From NCBI GenBank assembly GCA_937136445.1, contig CAKZOQ010000323.1:1-11962 (forward strand): a stretch of 11,962 nt of DNA. Direction: 5' to 3'. This document shows positions 1 to 6,295 of this stretch, in pieces. Source of the DNA: an uncultured Gemmatimonadota bacterium (GTDB taxonomy: Bacteria > Gemmatimonadota > Gemmatimonadetes > Longimicrobiales > Gaopeijiaceae). Made by a program: the position numbers and the translations under genes. Positions within the stretch are counted from its first letter, which is position 1. The number at the start of each line of letters is the position of its first letter. The notes under the pieces are model-generated. The model worked only from the letters and a program-made list of their open reading frames with translations, did no database searches and was not told the DNA's origin.

Positions 1-603
1 TTCGTGGTGAACTGGGGTCGCCGCAACTCGCTCTGGCCCATGCCCTTCGGAACGGCGTGCTGCGCCATCGAGATGATGGCCTCGGCGGCCTCCAACTTCG
101 ACATCTCCCGCTTCGGCATGGAGCGGATGTCCTTCAGCCCGCGCCAGGCGGACGTCCTCATCTGCGCCGGACGGGTTCCCTACAAGCTGGCGCCGGTCCT
201 CCGCCGCATCTGGGATCAGATGCCCCAGCCCAAGTGGTGCGTGTCCATGGGCGCCTGCGCCTCCTCGGGGGGCGTCTTCGACGTCTACTCCATGGTGCAG
301 GGGATCGACACCATCGTGCCCGTGGATGTCTACATCCCGGGGTGCCCGCCGCGACCCGAAGCCCTCATCTACGGCCTCATGATGATCCAGGAGAAGGTGC
401 GGCAGGAGTCGCTGGCGGATCATCAGAAGCTACGGGCCGAGGATCCGGAGTCCGTGGCGAAACCCCGCGCCACCGAGGACGAAATCGTGGGTCTGACGGG
501 ACCCTTCGGCAACTCGACCCGGCAGGAGCACCTCTCCTCGGCAGGAGCCAGCACGCCCGAGGGTCCGCTGGGGTCCGAGGCCGCGGACATCACCAGCTCG
601 TGA
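1..603 (+). CDS. nuoB: NADH-quinone oxidoreductase subunit B (5'-partial)
   Basis: This Q-module subunit carries cluster N2, the last Fe-S centre, which hands electrons to quinone at the interface with NuoD and NuoH. The frame is open from base 1 and enters inside the conserved NSLWPMPFG block, so the true start is upstream and 200 codons are visible. The N2 ligands are present: tandem cysteines at window codons 20-21 (GTACCAIEMM), C86 (SMGACASSGG) and C115 (IPGCPPRPE). The SMGACASSGG and GCPPRPE forms resemble Thermus Nqo6 more than the Proteobacterial/mitochondrial GCPPTAE type. Two further cysteines, C55 (LICAG) and C80 (KWCVS), sit where aliphatic residues are usual. After about codon 137 there is a hydrophilic tail of some 63 residues with no recognised domain. 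The TGA stop overlaps the GTG start of nuoC. Family assignment is secure; the tail's role is unknown. Confidence 0.97.
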   Translation, partial: FVVNWGRRNSLWPMPFGTACCAIEMMASAASNFDISRFGMERMSFSPRQADVLICAGRVPYKLAPVLRRIWDQMPQPKWCVSMGACASSGGVFDVYSMVQGIDTIVPVDVYIPGCPPRPEALIYGLMMIQEKVRQESLADHQKLRAEDPESVAKPRATEDEIVGLTGPFGNSTRQEHLSSAGASTPEGPLGSEAADITSS

Positions 604-1349
604 GCGAGCCCGAGCGGAACGAGCCCGAGGACGGGCCGCAGGGGGAGGCGTCGGCAGGTCTCGACGCCCTGGACGAAGGTCCCCGACCCTCGGATCCGGA
701 ACCCGACGAGCCCGGCCTTCCGGAAGCGGATCCCGACGCCCATCCCACGGTTCGGGCGCTCCTGGACACCTTCGAAGATGCCGTCGTCCGCCACGAGACC
801 GTTTCCGGGGACCAGCACGTGGTCTACCTGGATCCGGAGCGGAACCGGGAGATCCTCCGCTGGCTGCACGACGAGCCGGAGCACGCCTACAAGCTCCTGG
901 TGGACGTCACCGGGGTGGACCTGGGGGATGGTGCTCCGCTGCAGGTCGTCTACCAGCTCTTTTCCCTGGATCACGCCCGGGCGCTCCGCGTGAAATGCCT
1001 CCTTCCGCTGGACGCCCTGGAGATCGATTCCGTGGTTCCCATATGGGCCGCCGCGGACTGGCTGGAGCGCGAGGTCTACGACCTATTCGGGATCACCTTC
1101 CGGGACCACCCGGACCTGCGCCGCATCCTCATGCCCCAGGACTACGCCGAGGGTCACCCCCTCCGGAAGGATTTTCCCCTCCGGGGCCGCTTCTCCAGGG
1201 CCGAGCAGACCCGTCGGGCGCTGGCCCAGGACGTGGATCGCTTCTACATGCCGTCGGAGCGAGCCATCGGCCGGGAGCCCCAGGAGGTCCACTTCCCTGA
1301 TCCCAACGCGCCGGACGAGCCCGAGTCGGGCCCCGGCGCCGACGCCTGA
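600..1349 (+). CDS. nuoC: NADH-quinone oxidoreductase subunit C (30 kDa subunit)
   Basis: NuoC is a peripheral Q-module subunit without cofactors that packs against NuoD and NuoB. The predicted protein has 249 residues. The family signature is clear: ERE at residues 156-158 followed by VYDLFGITF, then HPDLRRILMP and GHPLRKDFPL (about 170-195). I chose the GTG at 600 because it overlaps the nuoB stop as GTGA, a common coupling arrangement, and no better in-frame start with a ribosome site precedes the conserved domain. The open frame continues upstream to position 57, but that part lies inside nuoB and is a shadow. Residues 1 to about 49 are acidic and proline-rich (many E, D, P, G) and look disordered; conservation begins near residue 50. 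The C-terminal 20 or so residues are similarly acidic. It is a separate gene, not fused to nuoD as in E. coli. The start is less certain than the identity. Confidence 0.95.
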   Translation: MSEPERNEPEDGPQGEASAGLDALDEGPRPSDPEPDEPGLPEADPDAHPTVRALLDTFEDAVVRHETVSGDQHVVYLDPERNREILRWLHDEPEHAYKLLVDVTGVDLGDGAPLQVVYQLFSLDHARALRVKCLLPLDALEIDSVVPIWAAADWLEREVYDLFGITFRDHPDLRRILMPQDYAEGHPLRKDFPLRGRFSRAEQTRRALAQDVDRFYMPSERAIGREPQEVHFPDPNAPDEPESGPGADA

Positions 1350-1356
1350 GGCGAGG
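1348..1356 (+). promoter_or_regulatory. Ribosome binding site of nuoD
   Basis: GAGG at 1348-1351 and AGG at 1354-1356 precede the ATG at 1361. The first gives a spacing of 9 nt and overlaps the nuoC stop codon, so the site is formed partly by the preceding gene. The second is close to the start (4 nt). It supports the ATG at 1361 over the downstream methionines of NuoD. Confidence 0.55.
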
Positions 1357-1360
1357 TCCC

Positions 1361-2644
1361 ATGGCAGAGAAGACGGTGGAATACGCGGTGGGCCGGCACC
1401 CCGAGATGGGGGTGGATGGACGCGCTGCCGCGAGCCCCCTCCAGCCCTTCGACGTCCCCGAGCCGAGCCTGGGCGGCGACCACATGCTCGTCAACATCGG
1501 TCCGCAGCACCCCGCCACCCACGGCGTGCTGCGTCTGGTGGCCGAGCTGGACGGCGAGACGGTGGTGAACGTCACGCCCCACATCGGCTTCCTCCATTCG
1601 TCCTTCGAGAAGCTCGGGGAGTTCCGGACCTGGAATCAGGTGGTCCCCCTCACGGATCGCATGGACTACCTGGCGCCCCTCATCTACAACTGCGCCTACG
1701 TGATGGGCGTGGAGAAGCTGATGGGCATCGAGGTCACCGAGCGCTGCAAGGTGGTCCGGCTCATCCTCATGGAGATGGACCGCATCTTCGGCCACCTCCT
1801 CTGGCTGGGAACCACGGCCATCGATGTGGGCGCCTTCACCCCGTTCCTCTACACCTTCCAGGAGCGGGAGCGCATCTACAAGCTCCACGAGGCCCTCACC
1901 GGCGCTCGCATCACCACCTCCGCGACCCGGGTGGGCGGGATGATGGCCGACCTCCCCGAGGGGTGGACCGACTCCCTTCTGGAGTTCCTGGACACCTTTC
2001 CGGAGACGCTGGAGGAGGTCCATCGGCTCCTCACCAACAACGGGATCCACATCGGGCGGACGCAGGGTGTCGGCGTCATCTCCGGCGAGGAGGCGCTGAA
2101 CCACGGCCTCACCGGTCCGAACCTGCGGGCCTCGGGGGTGGAGTACGACGTCCGCAAGGACCAGCCGTATTATGACTACGAGACGTACGACTTCGAGGTG
2201 CCCGTGGGCACCTGGGGGGACTGCTACGACCGCTATCTGGTCCGCATGGAGGAGATGAACCAGAGCGTCCAGATCCTCCGGCAGGCGCTGGACCGCCTCC
2301 CGGACGGGCCCATCAACGTGGACGATCCTTCCATCTCCCTCCCCTCGAAGACGGACGCCATGAATGACATGGAGTCCATGATCCACCACTTCAAGCTCAT
2401 CACCGACGGCATCCCGGCGCCGGAGGCGGGGGATTGCTACTTCCCGGTGGAAGGCTCCAAGGGGGAGCTGGGCATGTATCTCGTGGCCCGGAAGGGGAGC
2501 ACCAAGCCGGTGCGGTGGCGCATCCGCCCGCCCTCCTTCGTGAACCTCTCGGTGCTTCCCAAGCTCGCCCAGGGGCACATGGTGTCCGACCTGATCATGA
2601 TCAACGCCAGCCTGGACATCGTCCTCGGGGAGATCGACCGATGA
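1361..2644 (+). CDS. nuoD: NADH-quinone oxidoreductase subunit D (49 kDa subunit)
   Basis: NuoD forms much of the quinone-binding pocket beside cluster N2 and descends from the large subunit of [NiFe] hydrogenases. The protein has 427 residues. The hallmark NIGPQHPATHGVLR lies at residues 45-58; its HPATHG histidine is the counterpart of the quinone-contacting His of Thermus Nqo4. DRMDYL at 99-104 supplies the conserved quinone-site Tyr (Y103). GELG (368-371), IRPPSF (388-393) and the terminal SLDIVLGEIDR are canonical. About 40 residues precede the core. The normally conserved H-x-G motif before EK reads HSSFEK here (79-84), so a glycine is replaced by serine. It starts 11 nt after nuoC, and its last codons overlap nuoE as ATGA. 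It acts on the cytoplasmic arm at the membrane surface with NuoB, NuoC, NuoH and NuoI. Identity is certain. Confidence 0.98.
   Translation: MAEKTVEYAVGRHPEMGVDGRAAASPLQPFDVPEPSLGGDHMLVNIGPQHPATHGVLRLVAELDGETVVNVTPHIGFLHSSFEKLGEFRTWNQVVPLTDRMDYLAPLIYNCAYVMGVEKLMGIEVTERCKVVRLILMEMDRIFGHLLWLGTTAIDVGAFTPFLYTFQERERIYKLHEALTGARITTSATRVGGMMADLPEGWTDSLLEFLDTFPETLEEVHRLLTNNGIHIGRTQGVGVISGEEALNHGLTGPNLRASGVEYDVRKDQPYYDYETYDFEVPVGTWGDCYDRYLVRMEEMNQSVQILRQALDRLPDGPINVDDPSISLPSKTDAMNDMESMIHHFKLITDGIPAPEAGDCYFPVEGSKGELGMYLVARKGSTKPVRWRIRPPSFVNLSVLPKLAQGHMVSDLIMINASLDIVLGEIDR
2627..2633 (+). promoter_or_regulatory. Ribosome binding site of nuoE inside the 3' end of nuoD
   Basis: GGGGAGA sits 7 nt before the ATG at 2641 and is made from the codons of the conserved LGEID end of NuoD. 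It supports the start at 2641, which gives NuoE a long N-terminal extension, rather than the later ATG at 2788, which has no such site. Confidence 0.65.
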
Positions 2645-3309
2645 GCGACGCTCCCTTCAAGAACCCGGGATGGGCCGGAAACACCGGCGAGTTCGACCTC
2701 TCGGAGGCTGAGGTCCGGGGCGACGACTTCGTCGGCGACCGGGAGCGCGCCGGAGCTCACCCCTCCACCTCCGCCACCTATCCCTACATGCTGGCGGAGA
2801 AGAACCCGGACGTCCCGCTCTTCGAGGGCGAATATCACGAGCGCTTCGAGAAGATCCTCACCCAGTACCCCACCAAGCAGGCGGCGCTGTTGCCTGCGTT
2901 GGGTCTGGCCCAGGAGATCCGGGGCTACGTGAGCCCCGAGTCCATGGACCGGGTGGCCGAGCTCCTGGAGCTGGCACCGGCCTACGTCCGGGGTGTGGCC
3001 ACCTTCTACACCATGTACAACAAGCGCCCGGTGGGGCGTCACCTGGTCCAGGTCTGCACGAACATCTCCTGCAACCTGTGCGGTGCGGACGAGGTGTTGG
3101 CCGCCTTCCTTCGCTACACCGACACCGAGATGGGCGAGACCTCCGACGACGGGGAGTTCACCGTCATCGAGGCCGAGTGTCTGGCGGCCTGCGGCTTTCC
3201 CACCTGCGTCCAGATCAATTCGCGGTACTTCGAGAACGTGACTCCCGCCGACGTCCCGAAGATCGTGGAGCGTCTCAAGGCGGAATCGGGCGAGGCCAGC
3301 GGCTCCTAG
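2641..3309 (+). CDS. nuoE: NADH-quinone oxidoreductase subunit E (24 kDa subunit)
   Basis: NuoE is a thioredoxin-fold [2Fe-2S] protein of the NADH-oxidising module that holds cluster N1a next to the FMN of NuoF. The predicted length is 222 residues, longer than the roughly 160-180 usual for bacteria. The N1a ligands are visible: C139 and C144 (CTNISC) and C180 and C184 (CLAAC). Upstream are the family landmarks VRGVATFYTMY (about 116-126) and KRPVGRH (128-134). Residues 1 to about 62 are a hydrophilic extension with no recognised motif. An internal ATG at residue 50 would give a more typical length, but it lacks a ribosome site, whereas the ATG at 2641 overlaps the nuoD stop and has GGGGAGA upstream. 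It is followed by a 31-nt gap to nuoF, its direct structural partner. Confidence 0.96.
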   Translation: MSDAPFKNPGWAGNTGEFDLSEAEVRGDDFVGDRERAGAHPSTSATYPYMLAEKNPDVPLFEGEYHERFEKILTQYPTKQAALLPALGLAQEIRGYVSPESMDRVAELLELAPAYVRGVATFYTMYNKRPVGRHLVQVCTNISCNLCGADEVLAAFLRYTDTEMGETSDDGEFTVIEAECLAACGFPTCVQINSRYFENVTPADVPKIVERLKAESGEASGS

Positions 3310-3325
3310 GCCGCGAGCCCGCCCC

Positions 3326-3332
3326 AGAGGAG
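3326..3332 (+). promoter_or_regulatory. Ribosome binding site of nuoF
   Basis: AGAGGAG is a near-ideal Shine-Dalgarno sequence 8 nt before the ATG at 3341, in the 31-nt gap after nuoE. With nuoH's site it is among the strongest in the window, so NuoF translation need not depend on coupling to nuoE. Confidence 0.75.
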
Positions 3333-3340
3333 CAGACGAG

Positions 3341-4633
3341 ATGGCGTATCCCTACGTCTCGGACCAGGAGGTCCGGGTCTTGAGCACGCACTTCGGCGAC
3401 CCCAGTCATCGCCGCGTGGACACCTATGTGGAGCGCGGAGGCTACGAGGCCCTGAAGAAGGCGCTGGAGGTGGGCCCCCAGGGGGTCATCGACGTGGTGA
3501 AGGACTCCGGGCTGCGCGGTCGGGGTGGCGCAGGCTTCCCCGCCGGGGTGAAGTGGTCTTTCATGCCCAAGGACTCGGGCAAGCCCCACTACCTCCTGTG
3601 CAACGCCGACGAATCGGAGCCTGGCACCTTCAAGGACCGGGAGCTCCTCCGCTGGGACCCCCATCAGCTCCTCGAGGGCTGCCTTATCGCCGCCTACGCC
3701 ATCGGCGCCGAGCAGGTCTACATCTACTGCCGGGGGGAGTTCTTCGAGACCACCCAGATCCTGGCGAAGGCCCTGGAGGACGCGTACGAGAAGGGGTACG
3801 TGGGCGAGGACGTCATGGGCTCGGGCACCACGATCCACGTCACCGTGCACGTGGGGGCCGGCGCCTACATCTGCGGCGAGGAGACGGGGCTCATGAACTC
3901 GCTGGAGGGTAAGCGCGGGCAGCCCCGGGTGAAGCCGCCCTTCCCGGCGGCGGTGGGCGCCTTCGGCATGCCCTCCACCGTGAACAACGTGGAAACCCTC
4001 TCGGCCGTCCCCCACATCGTGAAGAACGGAGCCGACTGGTATCGGCAGTGGGGCACCGAGAAGAGCCCCGGCACCAAGCTCTTCTGCGTGTCCGGCCATG
4101 TGGAGCGACCCGGCAACTACGAGCTCCCCCTCGGCTTCCCCCTCATGAAGCTCATCGAGGAGGTCTGTGGGGGGATGAAGGACGGTCGTGCGCTCAAGTC
4201 GGTCATCCCCGGCGGTTCGTCGGTGCCCCTCCTGAACGCCGAGGAGTGCGCCGCCTGCAGCCTGGACTACGAGGGCGTCCAGGAGGCGGGCTCCATGCTG
4301 GGGTGCGCCTCGGTCATCGTCATGGACGAGACCACCGACATCGTGAAGCAGGTGCGGCGGATGGTGTCCTTCTACGCCCACGAATCTTGCGGGCAGTGCA
4401 CCCCGTGTCGCGAGGGCACGGCCTGGATGACCAAGATCCTCCAGCGCATCGAGGACGGACGGGGCACGGAGGAGGATCTGGACACCCTCCTCTCCATGAG
4501 CCGCCAGATGACCGGGACCACGATCTGTGTGCTCTCGGATTCGGCGGCGGCCCCCGTGGTCTCCTCCATCGAGAAATTCCGGGACGAGTACCTGGCGCTG
4601 ATCCGCCGGGGCGAACGGGTCGGGGCCGCGTGA
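3341..4633 (+). CDS. nuoF: NADH-quinone oxidoreductase subunit F (51 kDa, NADH/FMN-binding)
   Basis: NuoF is the NADH-oxidising subunit. It binds NADH and FMN and carries the [4Fe-4S] cluster N3. The protein has 430 residues, the usual size. The nucleotide/flavin region begins with the Gly-rich GRGGAGFPAG (60-69), followed by NADESEPGTFKDR (88-100), the FMN-contact segment typical of the family. ICGEETGLMNSLEG (177-190) follows. The N3 ligands are ESCGQCTPCREG (348-359: C350, C353, C356) plus C396 in TTICVLSDS. The SLBB-like region lies around 240-330, and the C-terminal helical N3 domain from about 335. All expected residues for activity are present. The start is fixed by a strong ribosome site. 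It sits between its partners nuoE and nuoG, with a 54-nt spacer to nuoG, the longest gap in the window. Confidence 0.98.
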   Translation: MAYPYVSDQEVRVLSTHFGDPSHRRVDTYVERGGYEALKKALEVGPQGVIDVVKDSGLRGRGGAGFPAGVKWSFMPKDSGKPHYLLCNADESEPGTFKDRELLRWDPHQLLEGCLIAAYAIGAEQVYIYCRGEFFETTQILAKALEDAYEKGYVGEDVMGSGTTIHVTVHVGAGAYICGEETGLMNSLEGKRGQPRVKPPFPAAVGAFGMPSTVNNVETLSAVPHIVKNGADWYRQWGTEKSPGTKLFCVSGHVERPGNYELPLGFPLMKLIEEVCGGMKDGRALKSVIPGGSSVPLLNAEECAACSLDYEGVQEAGSMLGCASVIVMDETTDIVKQVRRMVSFYAHESCGQCTPCREGTAWMTKILQRIEDGRGTEEDLDTLLSMSRQMTGTTICVLSDSAAAPVVSSIEKFRDEYLALIRRGERVGAA

Positions 4634-4687
4634 CGTCCTACCACCTCCTCTCCATCCAGCATCCTGTGAGCCTTCGGACGCGACAGC
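4634..4687 (+). other. nuoF-nuoG spacer with a bridging mini-ORF
   Basis: These 54 nt form the longest intergenic gap here. They contain no convincing promoter, hairpin or strong ribosome site for nuoG. A GTG at 4630 overlaps the nuoF stop (GTGA) and opens a 21-codon frame ending with TGA at 4693-4695, just inside nuoG. Such a frame could carry ribosomes across to the weakly marked nuoG start. The peptide resembles nothing I know, and a frame this short can arise by chance. Confidence 0.3.
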
Positions 4688-6292
4688 ATGGCTGAATCCA
4701 ACGAGATCACGCTCACCATCGACGGGCACGAGGTGTCCGTGCGGAAGGGCACAACGCTCCTTCAGGCCGCCCAGGAGATCGGGACGAGCGTCCCCCACTA
4801 CTGCTACCACCCCGGCATGTCCTCTCCGGCCATGTGCCGGCTCTGCCTGGTGGAAGTCGAGGGCGCCCCGAAGCCCATGCCCTCGTGCGTGACCCAGGCC
4901 CAGGACGGGCAGGTGGTGCACACCGAGTCCGAGCTGGCGCTGGACATGCGGCGGGGTGTGCTGGAGTTCTACCTGGTGAACCACCCGCTGGACTGCCCCA
5001 TCTGCGACCAGTCCGGGGAGTGCAAGCTCCAGGACTACGTGCACGAGGAAGGTCGCGAGCACGGGCGGTCGCGGGAGCCGAAACGGGTCTTCGGACGGGA
5101 CGACTTCGGCGGAGACGTGCTTTTCTACGGCGACCGCTGCGTCATGTGCACCCGCTGCGTCCGCTTCATGAACGAGGTGGAGCAGGATTCCCGGCTCACC
5201 GTGGTGGAGCGAGGGAATCGGTCCATCATCGACACCTTCTTCGAAGAGGGTCTCGAAGGGACGTACTGGCACGGCAACATCGTGGACATCTGCCCGGTGG
5301 GGGCGCTGGTCTCCAAGGACTTCCTCCACAAAGCGCGCGCCTGGGACCTGGATCACACCGACTCGGTATGCCCGTCCTGCTCCCAGGGCTGCAATGTGAG
5401 CCTCCACACCCGGGACAACCTGGTGCAGCGCATCAAGCCCCGGGAAAACCTGGCGGTGAACGGGTGGTGGATGTGCGACTACGGGCGGATGAACTACGAG
5501 TGGATCAACGCCGGCCATCGCCTGGAGGCGCCCCTGGTACGCGCCGACGGCGATACCCGGGCCATGGGATGGAAGGAGGCGCTGAAGGCCCTCCTCGAGC
5601 GGGCTCCCACCGCCGCCGCACACGGGGTGAAGGCAGTGGCCTCGCCCCACGCCTCCAACGAGGATCTGGCCGCCTTCCAGGCGCTGGTCCGGGATCTGGG
5701 CGGCGAAGACGTCCTCTACCGCCTCCGCGTGGTCGAGAACGAGCGTCCGTTGAAGGGCTTCCCGAACCTGGCGCGCCGGCGGGAGCTGGCGCCCAACGCA
5801 GACGGCGCCGAGCTCCTGGGGATGACCCGGGTGGGCGACGACGACGCGTCGGGGGGCCTGGACGAGGTGGCGGACCACGACGGCCTCATCCTGGTGCTGG
5901 GCGACGACCTGGACGACCAGGGTGAGGAGTTCGGCCGCAACGCCGCCTGCTACATCCACCTCGGGGCCCACGGCGGCACCGCCCCGGCCAATGCCCATTT
6001 CCTCCTCCCGGTGACGACCTTCGCGGAGCAGGAGGGGACCTTCACCAACCGCGACGGACGGGTGCAGCGGTTCTGGCCGTCCATGGAGACCGCCGGCGCC
6101 GCCCGTCCCCCCTGGTTCGTGCTGGGGGTCCTCCTGGCCGAGCGGACTGGAGCGCCAGCGGCCCGGAGCGCCGCTGAGTCCTTCGCCCAGCTCTCCAGCC
6201 GGGTGGATGCCTTCGCCGGGCTCACGTACGAGGGCCTGGGCGCCCGCGGCGCCGTCGTGAACGAGACCGTGTCCCTCACGGGGGGAGGCTGA
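4688..6292 (+). CDS. nuoG: NADH-quinone oxidoreductase subunit G (75 kDa, multi Fe-S)
   Basis: NuoG carries most of the electron wire in the cytoplasmic arm. All ligand sets are intact. N1b [2Fe-2S] has C39, C50, C53 and C67. N5 has H99, C103, C106 and C112 (His-Cys3). N4 has C151, C154, C157 and C202. The off-path N7 has C228, C231, C235 and C263 (C-x2-C-x3-C-x27-C). The order is ferredoxin-like domain (about 1-85), His/Cys cluster domain (about 85-220), then a molybdopterin-oxidoreductase-like domain. That last domain is short: the protein ends at residue 534, against roughly 700-900 in mitochondrial, Thermus and E. coli forms. A conserved tail motif LPVTTFAEQEGTFTN (440-454) followed by GRVQ is retained, so this is internal shortening rather than truncation. 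An in-frame TGA at 4667 leaves ATG 4688 as the first start. The ribosome site is weak. The stop is followed after 3 nt by nuoH. Confidence 0.97.
   Translation: MAESNEITLTIDGHEVSVRKGTTLLQAAQEIGTSVPHYCYHPGMSSPAMCRLCLVEVEGAPKPMPSCVTQAQDGQVVHTESELALDMRRGVLEFYLVNHPLDCPICDQSGECKLQDYVHEEGREHGRSREPKRVFGRDDFGGDVLFYGDRCVMCTRCVRFMNEVEQDSRLTVVERGNRSIIDTFFEEGLEGTYWHGNIVDICPVGALVSKDFLHKARAWDLDHTDSVCPSCSQGCNVSLHTRDNLVQRIKPRENLAVNGWWMCDYGRMNYEWINAGHRLEAPLVRADGDTRAMGWKEALKALLERAPTAAAHGVKAVASPHASNEDLAAFQALVRDLGGEDVLYRLRVVENERPLKGFPNLARRRELAPNADGAELLGMTRVGDDDASGGLDEVADHDGLILVLGDDLDDQGEEFGRNAACYIHLGAHGGTAPANAHFLLPVTTFAEQEGTFTNRDGRVQRFWPSMETAGAARPPWFVLGVLLAERTGAPAARSAAESFAQLSSRVDAFAGLTYEGLGARGAVVNETVSLTGGG
6281..6288 (+). 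promoter_or_regulatory. Ribosome binding site of nuoH
   Basis: GGGGGAGG lies 7 nt before the GTG at 6296 and is formed by the last glycine codons of nuoG. It decides the GTG as the nuoH start and may link the glycine-rich end of NuoG to translation of nuoH. Confidence 0.75.
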
Positions 6293-6295
6293 CCG

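Noticed and set aside
1244..2578. Antisense open frame of 444 codons opposite nuoD
   Set aside because: It is rich in H, V, D and G, has no recognisable motif or ribosome site, and lies entirely opposite a certain gene.
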